Positions 25,537 to 33,302 of a stretch of 64,000 nt of DNA are shown here, piece by piece (the stretch's first letter is position 1; each line of letters opens with the position of its first letter). The translations under genes were made by a program, and so were the position numbers. Origin of the DNA: an uncultured Clostridium sp. (GTDB lineage Bacteria; Bacillota; Clostridia; Lachnospirales; Lachnospiraceae). The notes below the pieces were generated by a model. It was not told where the DNA came from. It did not search any database and saw only the letters and a program-made list of their open reading frames with translations. The stretch is taken from contig NZ_URHZ01000019.1 in assembly GCF_900547735.1 (NCBI RefSeq), positions 1-64,000 of the forward strand, given 5' to 3'.

Positions 25537-25553
25537 AGCAAACTGCGTGCCAA
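25537..25553 (-). promoter_or_regulatory. Consensus sigma-54 (-24/-12) promoter of the ygeX operon
   Basis: Read on the minus strand the sequence is TTGGCACGCAGTTTGCT, matching the RpoN consensus YTGGCACG-N4-TTGCW at every fixed position and in spacing. The -12 end lies 38 bases before the ygeX ATG. With an AAA+ sigma-54 activator gene just upstream, this is a strong call. Confidence 0.92.
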
Positions 25554-25673
25554 CTTTTACACCAAATCATAACTTTTCCTCCCCTTTCTCTTTACATTTG
25601 TGCATAATATCTAAAACTATATTTGAATAATCCACTAAATACGTTGGCCGTTTAGTGAATTTTATCATAAATA

Positions 25674-25714
25674 AAAACGCACCAAAATCTCGGAATTGAT
25701 TTTAATGCGTTTTT
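25674..25714 (-). terminator. Terminator ending the regulator-GNAT-DUF6933 transcript
   Basis: An imperfect stem of about 14 bp (25674-25689 with 25698-25714) is flanked by A and T runs. It would stop minus-strand transcripts from the DUF6933 gene before the sigma-54 promoter, keeping the operon under separate control. Confidence 0.7.
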
Positions 25715-25770
25715 AATCTATTTCTTTCTTTTTTTGACGCGGATTAAGATAAATTTCTATCCGTTTTTCA

Positions 25771-25826
25771 TTCTCATAATGAGAATTATTTCTCAATTCG
25801 AGAATTATAATTTCTCATTCTGAGAA
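25771..25826. promoter_or_regulatory. Three sigma-54 activator sites (UAS)
   Basis: Three 15-base palindromes share TTCTCA-N3-YGAGAA: 25771-25785 (spacer TAA), 25790-25804 (spacer ATT, one mismatch) and 25812-25826 (spacer TTC). Their centres are 19 and 22 bases apart, near two helical turns, and about 230-280 bases upstream of the -24/-12 promoter, the normal range for enhancer-like sites. The binder is presumably the 26949-28730 activator. Confidence 0.82.
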
Positions 25827-25861
25827 TCCCGTTGTGTTACCGCGTTATGGAGCCGTCATTT

Positions 25862-26410
25862 TTATTGAATCGGAAATTTTATGATTTTATTGTTTTTTAT
25901 TATTCCAATGCGTTCCATATCGCTCCGGAAAAAATCCTTTGGTTCATTATAATCTTCGAACCCGCTGGGTGAACAAATATCTCTGTTCATCCGCCAGCAG
26001 TGCGCCGCCTGAAATTTCCTCTGCTTATCCAGAGATTCCGGTACATAGTACATATATTCAATTGCTTTATTCAATCCTGCCACCGGTTTTCTACCGTGCG
26101 TCTTCGTCAATACAGGCGGTCCTGCAATATTGAAGTAGGCGTCTATCTCCTTCATAGAAAAGCCTTCCATATACATTCCGGCTTCAATTCCCTCTTCCAC
26201 CAGCTTCGGGAGGTTCTTCCACTCCGATGCTTTTATTCCGCTCATAACAATCCCAAACCGGTTATTGGCGTTTACCGCCACCAGAGTGTTGCAGCCCTCA
26301 TATTTAACCCTATGAACTTCCCAGCAGAAAAACAAATCTTCCGGCTCTCCATATGATTGTTTGGGGAGCTTTAACGTTTTCTGCAATGGTATCGTGATTC
26401 CTAACTGCAT
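25862..26410 (-). CDS. DUF6933-type protein
   Basis: A 182-residue soluble protein resembling DUF6933: an N-terminal beta-rich part (LFFCWEVHRVKYEGCNTLVAVNANNRFGIVMSGIKASEW), a helix with the EGIEAGMYMEG segment, and a C-terminal RKFQAAHCWRMNRD region. No catalytic motif is visible and the function is unknown. An AAGGAGGGG site precedes the ATG; its upstream flank consists of three 10-base TTCCGTAAxx repeats (26429-26455). It is probably co-transcribed with the GNAT and activator genes. Confidence 0.65.
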   Translation of the reverse strand: MQLGITIPLQKTLKLPKQSYGEPEDLFFCWEVHRVKYEGCNTLVAVNANNRFGIVMSGIKASEWKNLPKLVEEGIEAGMYMEGFSMKEIDAYFNIAGPPVLTKTHGRKPVAGLNKAIEYMYYVPESLDKQRKFQAAHCWRMNRDICSPSGFEDYNEPKDFFRSDMERIGIIKNNKIIKFPIQ

Positions 26411-26452
26411 CTTTCCCCTCCTTAATATTCCGTAACATTCCGTAATTTTCCG

Positions 26453-26974
26453 TCATCCGGCCAAATACTGATATGCAATTCTCGGACTTCCGTCTTCCAT
26501 ATAAACAATACCGCATTTCTCAAAACCGTTTTTCTCAACCAGGTACTGCATTGTGAGATTATTGTGATGTGTGTCGATTCTCAGGTTAGCAATTTGAGAT
26601 TTGCAAAAATCGAGGCACTTCTCAAATACCCCTTTTGCCACACCGTCCCCGGCAATGCGGTGAATGGTTCCATAAACCTCGTCGTTGAGCCACGCGCCGT
26701 CTTCAATATAAGTATAGGTTGGGTCAGGGCCAATGATGAAGGCAAAAACACCGTGTATTATTTCCGGTTCCTTTATCGAATCCTCTGCCTGAACCTCCCC
26801 CTTTTCCATATATACATAAAGTTGGGCCTTTCCAATATCCTCCTCCAGAAGTTGTCTCGGCGGATGATTTTTCCCCCACTGGTCCGGGTTTCCGTTGGCC
26901 TCCATATAATTTCTTGCCTCCTGGTAAATTTCCATTATCCTGTTCAAATCATCGTATTTTGCCAGACGTATCAT
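26453..26974 (-). CDS. GNAT-family N-acetyltransferase
   Basis: A 173-residue acetyltransferase of the GNAT fold. Seen: the opening IRLAKYDDLNRIMEIY, a central beta region (HGVFAFIIG), the acetyl-CoA loop region around IAGDGVAKGVFEKCLDFC (normally Q/RxxGxG/A) and the closing LRIDTHHNNLTMQYLVEKNGFEKCGIVYM. The ATG at 26974 lies inside the last codons of the activator gene (26-base overlap) and has a GGAGG site, implying translational coupling. Substrate unknown. Confidence 0.82.
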   Translation of the reverse strand: MIRLAKYDDLNRIMEIYQEARNYMEANGNPDQWGKNHPPRQLLEEDIGKAQLYVYMEKGEVQAEDSIKEPEIIHGVFAFIIGPDPTYTYIEDGAWLNDEVYGTIHRIAGDGVAKGVFEKCLDFCKSQIANLRIDTHHNNLTMQYLVEKNGFEKCGIVYMEDGSPRIAYQYLAG

Positions 26975-28730
26975 CCATTCCCTCCACTTTCCGGTACAAA
27001 GTCGCCAGTCCAATTCCCAGTTTTTTTGCCGCCTGCTTTTTCCCCTCCGTGTCATTGCCGCAGAGTCGCAGAGCCTTCAGAATTTCACTGCGTTCCAGTT
27101 CTTTGAGAGGAATCACCGCTTCCTGTAACTCCGTGCTATTCTGTATAACGGTTCCCGCTTTCGTCTGCGGTTCCGAAATATTGGCCGGCAGCGTCCTCAT
27201 ATCCAGAACGCCGTCCTCCTCCATCATATTAATCATAAATTCAACCGTATTTTCCAGCTCGCGGATATTTCCATACCAGGGATACTCATAGAGACGGTCC
27301 ATTGCCTCCTCGGATATTTTGAAGAGATTCTTATCAAACAGGCTGGCGTAGCGGTTGGCAAAATAGTAAACCAGATCCTTAATGTCCTCTCGCCGTTCCC
27401 TTAATGGGGCAATCTTAAGCGGTATAACATTCAGCCGGTAGTAAAGATCCTCCCTGAATTTATTGTTTGCCATCATCTCTTTCAGATCTTTATTGGTCGC
27501 CGCAATGATCCTGACATCAATCGGAATCACCTGATTCGAGCCGATACGGATGATTTTGCGTTCCTGGATCACCCGAAGCAGTTTAACCTGAAGATAAAGG
27601 GGCATATCCCCTATTTCATCAAGGAAAATGACGCCTCTGTTAGCCAGTTCAAATTTACCCATTCTCCCGTTCGGATCCGCGCCGGTAAACGCGCCTTTCA
27701 CATACCCGAATAACTCCGACTCCAGAAGAGGTTCCGGAATCGCTCCGCAGTTAATGGCGATAAAGCGGTTTTCCCTCCGGTCGCTCGCCTTCCAGATGGC
27801 AGTCGCCACCAGCTCCTTGCCCGTTCCGCTTTCTCCGGTAATCAGGACGGTGGAGGTGCTCCGCGCTATTTTTTTAATCTCTTCCTGCATTTGAAGCGTC
27901 TGTGGGCTGGTTCCTATAATATTAAATGTACTGAGAGGATTAACTGTGTTCGTAATTTCATAAAACCTCTCCTGCATTGCCCTGGTGCTCTCAAATATCA
28001 GTACCTTGGAATACCGTCTGGGATCCTGATCCAGATCATAGAGATGGCCCATAACAAAATATTCCTTGTCATTTAACAGCACCTTAAATTCATTCTGACG
28101 GCTGAAGTTATCACCGGTCGGTGTGACAACCGCCATCTGCCCCTCCGGCATATCGATAGAAAGCTGCCGTTTAGCCGGTTCATTAGCCATCGTAACAACA
28201 TTATCGCCACCCAGAATTAAAATTCCTTTCTCCACATGGTTAATCACACAGTCCAGTGCATCCAGAAGAACCGCCCTCTTTTTAGACTCCGTCAGTTCCC
28301 CCGCCTTCACCGCTATGAAATCCGCAATCTGTTCCAGCAGGTCCAAATACATCTTTTCATTGGAAAGAACACGCTCTTTTTGCTCCAGACTGCTCCCGAC
28401 CAGCCCAATAACCCCAATAATCTCACCACCCAGCCGGATGGGCATGGAAATCTCGATTTCTTCACTGCAACTGTCCTTCTTCGGACATTTCTGGCACAAC
28501 CGCTCTTTGCCCGGATTGTAAATAATCTCTACACTTCCCGTACGGAGCAGGTGCTCATAGACATATCCCTCCTGAGCCATATCCTCATTTACATGCTGCT
28601 TGAAAAGCCCTGTTCCTGCAACACGGAATAGATTCTTGTCCACAACCTCCACTTCCACCTGGGCGATTTTGGACATGATATCTGCATATTTCATTACTGT
28701 TTCCTGGATTTCTAGGAGGATACTTGGCAT
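26949..28730 (-). CDS. Sigma-54-dependent transcriptional activator
   Basis: A 593-residue bacterial enhancer-binding protein. Residues ~1-190 are a GAF-like sensor with three closely spaced cysteines (CQKCPKKDSC near residue 80). A PAS-like region follows. The AAA+ domain (~270-500) carries Walker A GESGTGKE, the sigma-54-contacting GAFTGAD loop, Walker B FLDEIGDMP and the R-finger region. A Fis-type helix-turn-helix ends the protein (KKQAAKKLGIGLATLYRKV). A second ATG at 28694 with an AGGA site is an alternative start. Two genes downstream lie three palindromic activator sites and a sigma-54 promoter, so it almost certainly controls the ygeX operon. Confidence 0.92.
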   Translation of the reverse strand: MPSILLEIQETVMKYADIMSKIAQVEVEVVDKNLFRVAGTGLFKQHVNEDMAQEGYVYEHLLRTGSVEIIYNPGKERLCQKCPKKDSCSEEIEISMPIRLGGEIIGVIGLVGSSLEQKERVLSNEKMYLDLLEQIADFIAVKAGELTESKKRAVLLDALDCVINHVEKGILILGGDNVVTMANEPAKRQLSIDMPEGQMAVVTPTGDNFSRQNEFKVLLNDKEYFVMGHLYDLDQDPRRYSKVLIFESTRAMQERFYEITNTVNPLSTFNIIGTSPQTLQMQEEIKKIARSTSTVLITGESGTGKELVATAIWKASDRRENRFIAINCGAIPEPLLESELFGYVKGAFTGADPNGRMGKFELANRGVIFLDEIGDMPLYLQVKLLRVIQERKIIRIGSNQVIPIDVRIIAATNKDLKEMMANNKFREDLYYRLNVIPLKIAPLRERREDIKDLVYYFANRYASLFDKNLFKISEEAMDRLYEYPWYGNIRELENTVEFMINMMEEDGVLDMRTLPANISEPQTKAGTVIQNSTELQEAVIPLKELERSEILKALRLCGNDTEGKKQAAKKLGIGLATLYRKVEGMDDTSGKIR

Positions 28731-28911
28731 GTGAGGGGAGTCCTTTCTTGTGGAGTGGGAGATCTATGATGGTTGGTCGGGTAAAAACAGGTGGGTTTTT
28801 AGTTTAAAATTAATATCTTTATCTTATTTTCAATAGGATAAAATGTCAATAAACTTTTAAAGACAGATACCCAAAAATGTAATTACTCAGTTTAGTATTA
28901 TAAATTAATAG

Positions 28912-28942
28912 TAAAAAACTGCCGCGTTATACTGCGACAGCT
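28912..28942 (-). terminator. Terminator after the DUF4367/secreted protein pair
   Basis: A 7-bp stem (CTGTCGC with GCGGCAG, one G-T pair) followed on the minus strand by TTTTTT, 15 bases past the stop at 28957. Confidence 0.75.
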
Positions 28943-28956
28943 TTTATATAGTATTA

Positions 28957-29481
28957 TTAATATTTAGTTACCTGGACACCATTAGTCTTCGAAGAAAATG
29001 ACTCATATCCTTCTCTGAAATAAACTGCATGTAGTCCTCGGGCTCTATATTTTCCCGGTTCCAAATTTTCAACATCCACACCATTTATCAAATATCTCAA
29101 CTCTTCATCTGGTTGATTTTCTTGTAACGCTTCAAACTCATATCGGCCCACTTGCTCCCAATCTTCTGCTGATTCACTCCATTTTTGTAATGTTATCGAG
29201 TTACATATTTTATCACATTGTATGTGAGCTAAAGTCTCAATCGTTAGAGCAACTTTTCCTTTCCCTTCGTTTTTAATATTGAGTATTCCAGTAGATATGA
29301 CCTCTCCTCTTGCCTGGCCTGTAGATTGTGTTACTTCTTCTGGCAAAATTACTGATTCTTCACCGGTATCTTGTATTTCCATTCCATTCCAATAGAATAC
29401 TTCCGATGCGTATGCCGGAATTACATTAAACAATGTGAGTACAGCAACACTAATCAACAATCGTCTCCATTTATTTTTCAT
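28957..29481 (-). CDS. Secreted protein of unknown function (DUF6147-like)
   Basis: A 174-residue protein with a Sec signal peptide (charged start, hydrophobic core LLISVAVLTLFNVIP, cleavage near AYA-SEV around residue 25). The mature part is beta-rich: GILNIKNEGKGKVALTIETLAHIQCDKICNSITLQKW, with two cysteines that could pair, then LEPGKYRARGLHAVYFREGYESFSS. This resembles small secreted DUF6147 proteins of clostridia; function unknown. Its ATG is 2 bases after the DUF4367 gene's stop, so the two are coupled. Confidence 0.65.
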   Translation of the reverse strand: MKNKWRRLLISVAVLTLFNVIPAYASEVFYWNGMEIQDTGEESVILPEEVTQSTGQARGEVISTGILNIKNEGKGKVALTIETLAHIQCDKICNSITLQKWSESAEDWEQVGRYEFEALQENQPDEELRYLINGVDVENLEPGKYRARGLHAVYFREGYESFSSKTNGVQVTKY

Positions 29482-29483
29482 TT

Positions 29484-30302
29484 CTATTGTGACTCCTTTT
29501 CTATATAAACATTCTGTATTATTTTAACAAACTCTTCTTTTTCCATGACTCCAGTTAAATAGTAATACGAATTTCCTATAATTATCTCTGAACTGTACTC
29601 AATATCTCCTGTTTTCCTCTGTGCTTTTTGAATTTCCACTTCTCTATTCAGCCATTTATTATAAACATCTTCTTTTTCTTTAAATTTTCTATCAGAAATA
29701 ATGTTTACAGAATTCTCAGAATCTTTAGTTGTTTGCACGATGTCAAAGGAATTACCTTTATAATCAAAAATCATCGTCGCCATTTCACCATTAATTATTG
29801 TCTTTTGATAAATTAGCTCTGGTGGTACTTGATCCAACCGTATGACATTTATTCCTGTTTTCTCACTTATCTCATTATAAGCTTCTTCTAATCTGCCAGC
29901 ATCAGTCTTGTTTTTATCATTATCTATAACTACATCACTCCTAAAACTCGGCCTAACCGTCTTCCTATAAACAAAGTACTTCTTAGCCCCAGCAGTTATA
30001 GTCGTCGCCAATAAAATCATCACGACAACTCCCGCCACCATAGCAACTTTAAAAATCGGCTTAAGCCTGCGTATCTTCCTGAATTTCTTTTCAGGAGTGC
30101 TATCCCTGGTGTATCTTGGCTCTATTTTTTCCAGCAACCGTTCAAAACCATCTTCTGGTTCCGGAGGTATCTGGCTATCGTCTATTTCAGTCTGTGCGCG
30201 CTGAAACCTCTCCAGGAGCGTTTTATCGTCCATTCTAAATGACTCTTTCAGAAGCTGATCCAAATCATATTCTGTTTTGTGTCTGTCCCGGTCCTTGCTC
30301 AC
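29484..30302 (-). CDS. DUF4367-containing single-pass membrane protein, anti-sigma-like
   Basis: A 272-residue protein. An acidic, helical cytoplasmic part (1-85) is followed by a membrane helix (about 88-110: VAMVAGVVVMILLATTITAG) and an extracytoplasmic DUF4367 domain (~135-270). This layout is that of anti-sigma or sigma-linked sensors. A matching ECF-like sigma gene lies at 31593-32141 on the same strand but is separated from it by a murG gene on the opposite strand. The GTG start has a GGAGG site. Its A+T-rich composition differs from most of its neighbours. Confidence 0.7.
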   Translation of the reverse strand: MSKDRDRHKTEYDLDQLLKESFRMDDKTLLERFQRAQTEIDDSQIPPEPEDGFERLLEKIEPRYTRDSTPEKKFRKIRRLKPIFKVAMVAGVVVMILLATTITAGAKKYFVYRKTVRPSFRSDVVIDNDKNKTDAGRLEEAYNEISEKTGINVIRLDQVPPELIYQKTIINGEMATMIFDYKGNSFDIVQTTKDSENSVNIISDRKFKEKEDVYNKWLNREVEIQKAQRKTGDIEYSSEIIIGNSYYYLTGVMEKEEFVKIIQNVYIEKESQ

Positions 30303-30386
30303 TGTTTGCCTCCTGCTTAATCATAGCTATATGATAATCTCTATTTTTTTCCATGGCTTTTCCCGCCGCTTTCCCTGGCTTTGGGG

Positions 30387-30445
30387 TTGACTTTTTGTCA
30401 TTTAAGTTTACTATACTAATATAAATATTAATTTAGTATAATAGT
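30387..30445 (+). promoter_or_regulatory. Candidate murG promoter and inverted repeat
   Basis: TTGACT (30387) and TATACT (30412) are separated by 19 bases, longer than ideal; a second -10-like TATAAT lies at 30437. TATACTAA and TTAGTATA form an inverted repeat (30412-30419 and 30433-30440) that also gives a -10-like element toward the divergent DUF4367 gene. Confidence 0.4.
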
Positions 30446-30535
30446 TTAGTCGTCCTGCGGCCTGTCGCTGCAGACAACATTCCACTGTTCGGAAGTTGCT
30501 TATGCCGGACGGTTAAATTTATGGAGGAAAACCCT

Positions 30536-31603
30536 ATGAAAAAAATCATCCTGACCGGAGGCGGTACAGCCGGCCATGTAACCCCCAATCTTGCCCTTCT
30601 ACCCTCTCTTCAAAAAGAAGAATTTGAAGTGCGTTACGTTGGTTCCTACAATGGGATCGAACGCCGTCTGATTGAGGAAACTGGTATTCCCTATGACGGA
30701 ATTTCGTCCGGAAAACTCCGCCGTTATTTTGACATCAAAAATTTCTCTGATCCCCTAAGAGTCCTCAAAGGTTATGCAGAGGCCCTGAAAATTATAAAAA
30801 AATTCAAACCTGACGTTGTATTTTCAAAAGGGGGGTTTGTAGCCGTCCCCGTAGTCTTAGCCGCCAGGCATCATAAAATCCCCGTGATTATACACGAATC
30901 CGATATGACACCCGGCCTGGCCAATAAAATATGTATTCCTTCTGCTAAAAAAGTTTGTTGTAATTTTCCTGAAACATTGAAGTATCTCCCTGAAGACAAA
31001 GCTGTGTTAACCGGCTCTCCTATTCGTGAAGAGCTCTTAAGCGGTGATCGCCTGGCTGGGCTGCAATATACCCACCTGTCCTCCAGCCTTCCGATTATTC
31101 TGGTAATTGGAGGCAGTCTCGGTTCTGTAACCGTAAATCAGGCGGTCCGCAGCATTCTTCCTGAACTGTTAGAGCATTTCCAGATTATACATATCTGTGG
31201 CAAAGGTAATCTGGATGAAAGTCTGATCGGCAAAGAAGGTTATGTTCAGTATGAGTATGTAGATAAACCACTGAGGCATCTCCTTGCTGCTGCTGATCTT
31301 GTTCTTTCCAGAGCGGGGGCAAATTCTATCTGTGAAATTCTCGCTCTCAGAAAACCGAATATTCTGATTCCGCTTTCCGCCGCCGCCAGCCGCGGAGATC
31401 AAATCCTGAATGCCAATTCCTTTGCAAAACAGGGCTTTAGCACCGTTCTGGAGGAAGAAGCACTGACAGGCGAATCTCTCCTGCAGGCAATTACCGAAAC
31501 CTATAAAAACCGCCAGGCCTTTATAGACAAAATGGCTGAAAGCCAGCTTAATAACGCGGTTTCTACTATCATCAATCTGGTTGATGAATGTATCAACGCT
31601 TAA
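30536..31603 (+). CDS. murG: MurG-type N-acetylglucosaminyltransferase, stand-alone
   Basis: A 355-residue GT28 enzyme that adds GlcNAc from UDP-GlcNAc to lipid I to make lipid II at the inner face of the membrane. Seen: LTGGGTAGHVTPN near residue 5, GGFVAVPVVLAA, the HESDMTPGLANK segment, VIGGSLGS at the start of the C-terminal domain, and the UDP-binding RAGANSICE and AASRGDQILNA regions. The ATG at 30536 has a GGAGG site; an ATG at 30521 lies upstream of it. No other cell-wall genes are adjacent, so this may be a second MurG. It is convergent with and overlaps the sigma-factor gene by 11 bases. Confidence 0.88.
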   Translation: MKKIILTGGGTAGHVTPNLALLPSLQKEEFEVRYVGSYNGIERRLIEETGIPYDGISSGKLRRYFDIKNFSDPLRVLKGYAEALKIIKKFKPDVVFSKGGFVAVPVVLAARHHKIPVIIHESDMTPGLANKICIPSAKKVCCNFPETLKYLPEDKAVLTGSPIREELLSGDRLAGLQYTHLSSSLPIILVIGGSLGSVTVNQAVRSILPELLEHFQIIHICGKGNLDESLIGKEGYVQYEYVDKPLRHLLAAADLVLSRAGANSICEILALRKPNILIPLSAAASRGDQILNANSFAKQGFSTVLEEEALTGESLLQAITETYKNRQAFIDKMAESQLNNAVSTIINLVDECINA

Positions 31604-32141
31604 AATAGCCGTCATCAATCAAACCGGCTTCCAGAATTCTTTTGCGCAACTCTTTTCTGGCTCTTGACAACCGGGTTCGGCAAACCGTTCCCGGTATGTT
31701 CAGGATTTCGCATGTCTCCTCTGTCGACAATTCCTGTATTACTCTGAGAAGAATTACATCACGCCAATCCTTCTTCATACCCTCTACAAGTTTCCATATT
31801 TCACGGTACATTTCATTATCCATAATATAGGTTAATGTATCAGCTCCAAGCAGTTTGGTCATAAACAGAAATTCCTCGTCCTGAGCGTCGATGCTCGTTA
31901 CACACCGGGAATTCTTTCTGTAACAATCTCTCCATCTGCTGTATAATATCTTGATAAGTATGGTTGTCTTCAGTTTCGCATCCCAATCCATTGGATAACG
32001 ATAGTAATATCCCATGATTGTATCATGCACTATATCTTCAATGTCATCATAATGTACGCCTATACTGGCGGCAAACCTTTTCAGTGGAACAGAGTAGTCT
32101 TCGTAAAGTTCCTTTAAAAGCCTGCGTTCATCCTGCCGCAT
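31593..32141 (-). CDS. ECF-like sigma-70 family RNA polymerase sigma factor
   Basis: A 182-residue sigma factor with region 2 (LKRFAASIGVHYDDIEDIVHDTIMGYYYRY) and region 4 (ILLRVIQELSTEETCEILNIPGTVCRTRLSRARKELRKR). The linker is short and there is no region 1 or 3, as in ECF or stress-type sigma factors. It ends a rhomboid-HIT-sigma unit (9-base gap from HIT, AGGAG site). The DUF4367 membrane protein, a plausible anti-sigma partner, lies just beyond the inserted murG. Confidence 0.85.
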   Translation of the reverse strand: MRQDERRLLKELYEDYSVPLKRFAASIGVHYDDIEDIVHDTIMGYYYRYPMDWDAKLKTTILIKILYSRWRDCYRKNSRCVTSIDAQDEEFLFMTKLLGADTLTYIMDNEMYREIWKLVEGMKKDWRDVILLRVIQELSTEETCEILNIPGTVCRTRLSRARKELRKRILEAGLIDDGYFKR

Positions 32142-32150
32142 ACATGTCTC

Positions 32151-32573
32151 CTATGATTTCATTGCTTCTTTTAAGCTGTTACTAATTTCAGCAAGTTCCG
32201 TTGAATCAGCATTCCCCGGTGTCCAGGTAACCATAGCCGGTCCGCCTTCGTATCTTGGAATGATATGCACATGAAAATGAAAAACTGTCTGTCCTGCTGT
32301 CTCCCCATTATTCTGCACCACATTAAATCCTGAACATCCCAGAACCTCTTTCATGGCTGCTCCGATTTTACCGGCTAACGGAAGCACCTTTGCTGCGACT
32401 GATTCATCCAGTTCACAGAGATCTTTATAATGTTCTTTTGGCAAGATCAGGGCATGTCCCCTGGATGCCGGACCTAGATCCAGAATTACTCTAAAGTCTG
32501 AATCCTCGTACACTGTGGCTGATGGTATCTCCCCTCCTGCGATTTTGCAAAAAATGCAATTGTTATCTGTCAT
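32151..32573 (-). CDS. HIT-family nucleotide hydrolase (Hint-like)
   Basis: A 140-residue histidine-triad protein that hydrolyses purine nucleotide phosphoramidates or related conjugates. It has the N-terminal CIFCKIAGGEIPS zinc-type Cys pair, HALILPKEHY, NNGETAGQTVFHFHVHIIPR with the catalytic HxHxH triad near residues 105-110. The ATG at 32573 is chosen because the AAGGAG site lies just before it. It begins 2 bases past the stop of the rhomboid gene. Confidence 0.9.
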   Translation of the reverse strand: MTDNNCIFCKIAGGEIPSATVYEDSDFRVILDLGPASRGHALILPKEHYKDLCELDESVAAKVLPLAGKIGAAMKEVLGCSGFNVVQNNGETAGQTVFHFHVHIIPRYEGGPAMVTWTPGNADSTELAEISNSLKEAMKS

Positions 32574-32575
32574 TT

Positions 32576-33205
32576 TCACCACTCCTTATTTTCTGCATTA
32601 TATATGCATCTTTTATTTTTACTGGGCTTTCTGTAGAATATCATGCCCAGAAAAATACCAATTATCAGGCCGCCCACATGTGCAGCATTGTCTACTCCAA
32701 CACTTGTAAATCCATGATAAAGTGTTACTGCAACCAGTATCATCAACTGCTGTGTGCTCAGGTCTTCCAGACGTCCCTTGTTTACAGCCACAGCATACAC
32801 AAGTCCGCCTACAACACCAAAAATAGCCCCCGAGGCTCCAGCCGAGACAACATAAGCCCCTCTACCTATGTTGACAGCCAAAGACACGATATTGGCCCCT
32901 ACACCACATAACAGGTAAAATATCAGATATTTTACCTTGCCCAACGCCCGTTCCAGGTTGTCCCCAAGAACGAATAAAACCAACATATTATTGATCAGGT
33001 GGCCAATTCCAAAATGCATAAAAACAGAAGTGAGCAGTCTGTAATATTCCTTATACCGTAATATAAGAGGTGCGTACATGGCGCCCCGCTCAACCATAAA
33101 CCCCGTATTTAATGTAGAGCCTGTTATCTCCAGGAAAAGAAAATAAATCACGTTAACCGCTATAATAGTTCCGTTGACATATGCTTTTTTTCTATAATTA
33201 TTCAT
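32576..33205 (-). CDS. Rhomboid-family intramembrane serine protease
   Basis: A 209-residue membrane protease with about six or seven helices. Seen: the HFGIGHLINNMLVL helix (HxxxHxxxN of TM2), the serine motif GASGAIFGVVGGL, and the partner histidine in NAAHVGGLIIG, together the Ser-His catalytic dyad. It cuts transmembrane proteins within the bilayer. The ATG at 33205 has an AAGGA site; a longer frame upstream lacks one. First gene of the rhomboid-HIT-sigma unit; the anti-sigma-like DUF4367 protein nearby is a conceivable substrate, which is speculation. Confidence 0.88.
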   Translation of the reverse strand: MNNYRKKAYVNGTIIAVNVIYFLFLEITGSTLNTGFMVERGAMYAPLILRYKEYYRLLTSVFMHFGIGHLINNMLVLFVLGDNLERALGKVKYLIFYLLCGVGANIVSLAVNIGRGAYVVSAGASGAIFGVVGGLVYAVAVNKGRLEDLSTQQLMILVAVTLYHGFTSVGVDNAAHVGGLIIGIFLGMIFYRKPSKNKRCIYNAENKEW

Positions 33206-33302
33206 ATTGGCACATCCTTCAATGGCACTATTATAGCACAGCAATTACCGTTCTTCTATGGTATTTTTGAAAAACTCCGTATTGATGTAAATCGACATTT
33301 TT

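Larger units (their letters stand above)
25499..25861. other. 363-bp control region of the ygeX operon
   Basis: From ygeX outward this gap holds the sigma-54 promoter (25537-25553), a CACTAAA/TTTAGTG inverted repeat (25633-25657), a terminator-like hairpin (25674-25714) and three activator-site palindromes (25771-25826). No gene is visible. Confidence 0.8.
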
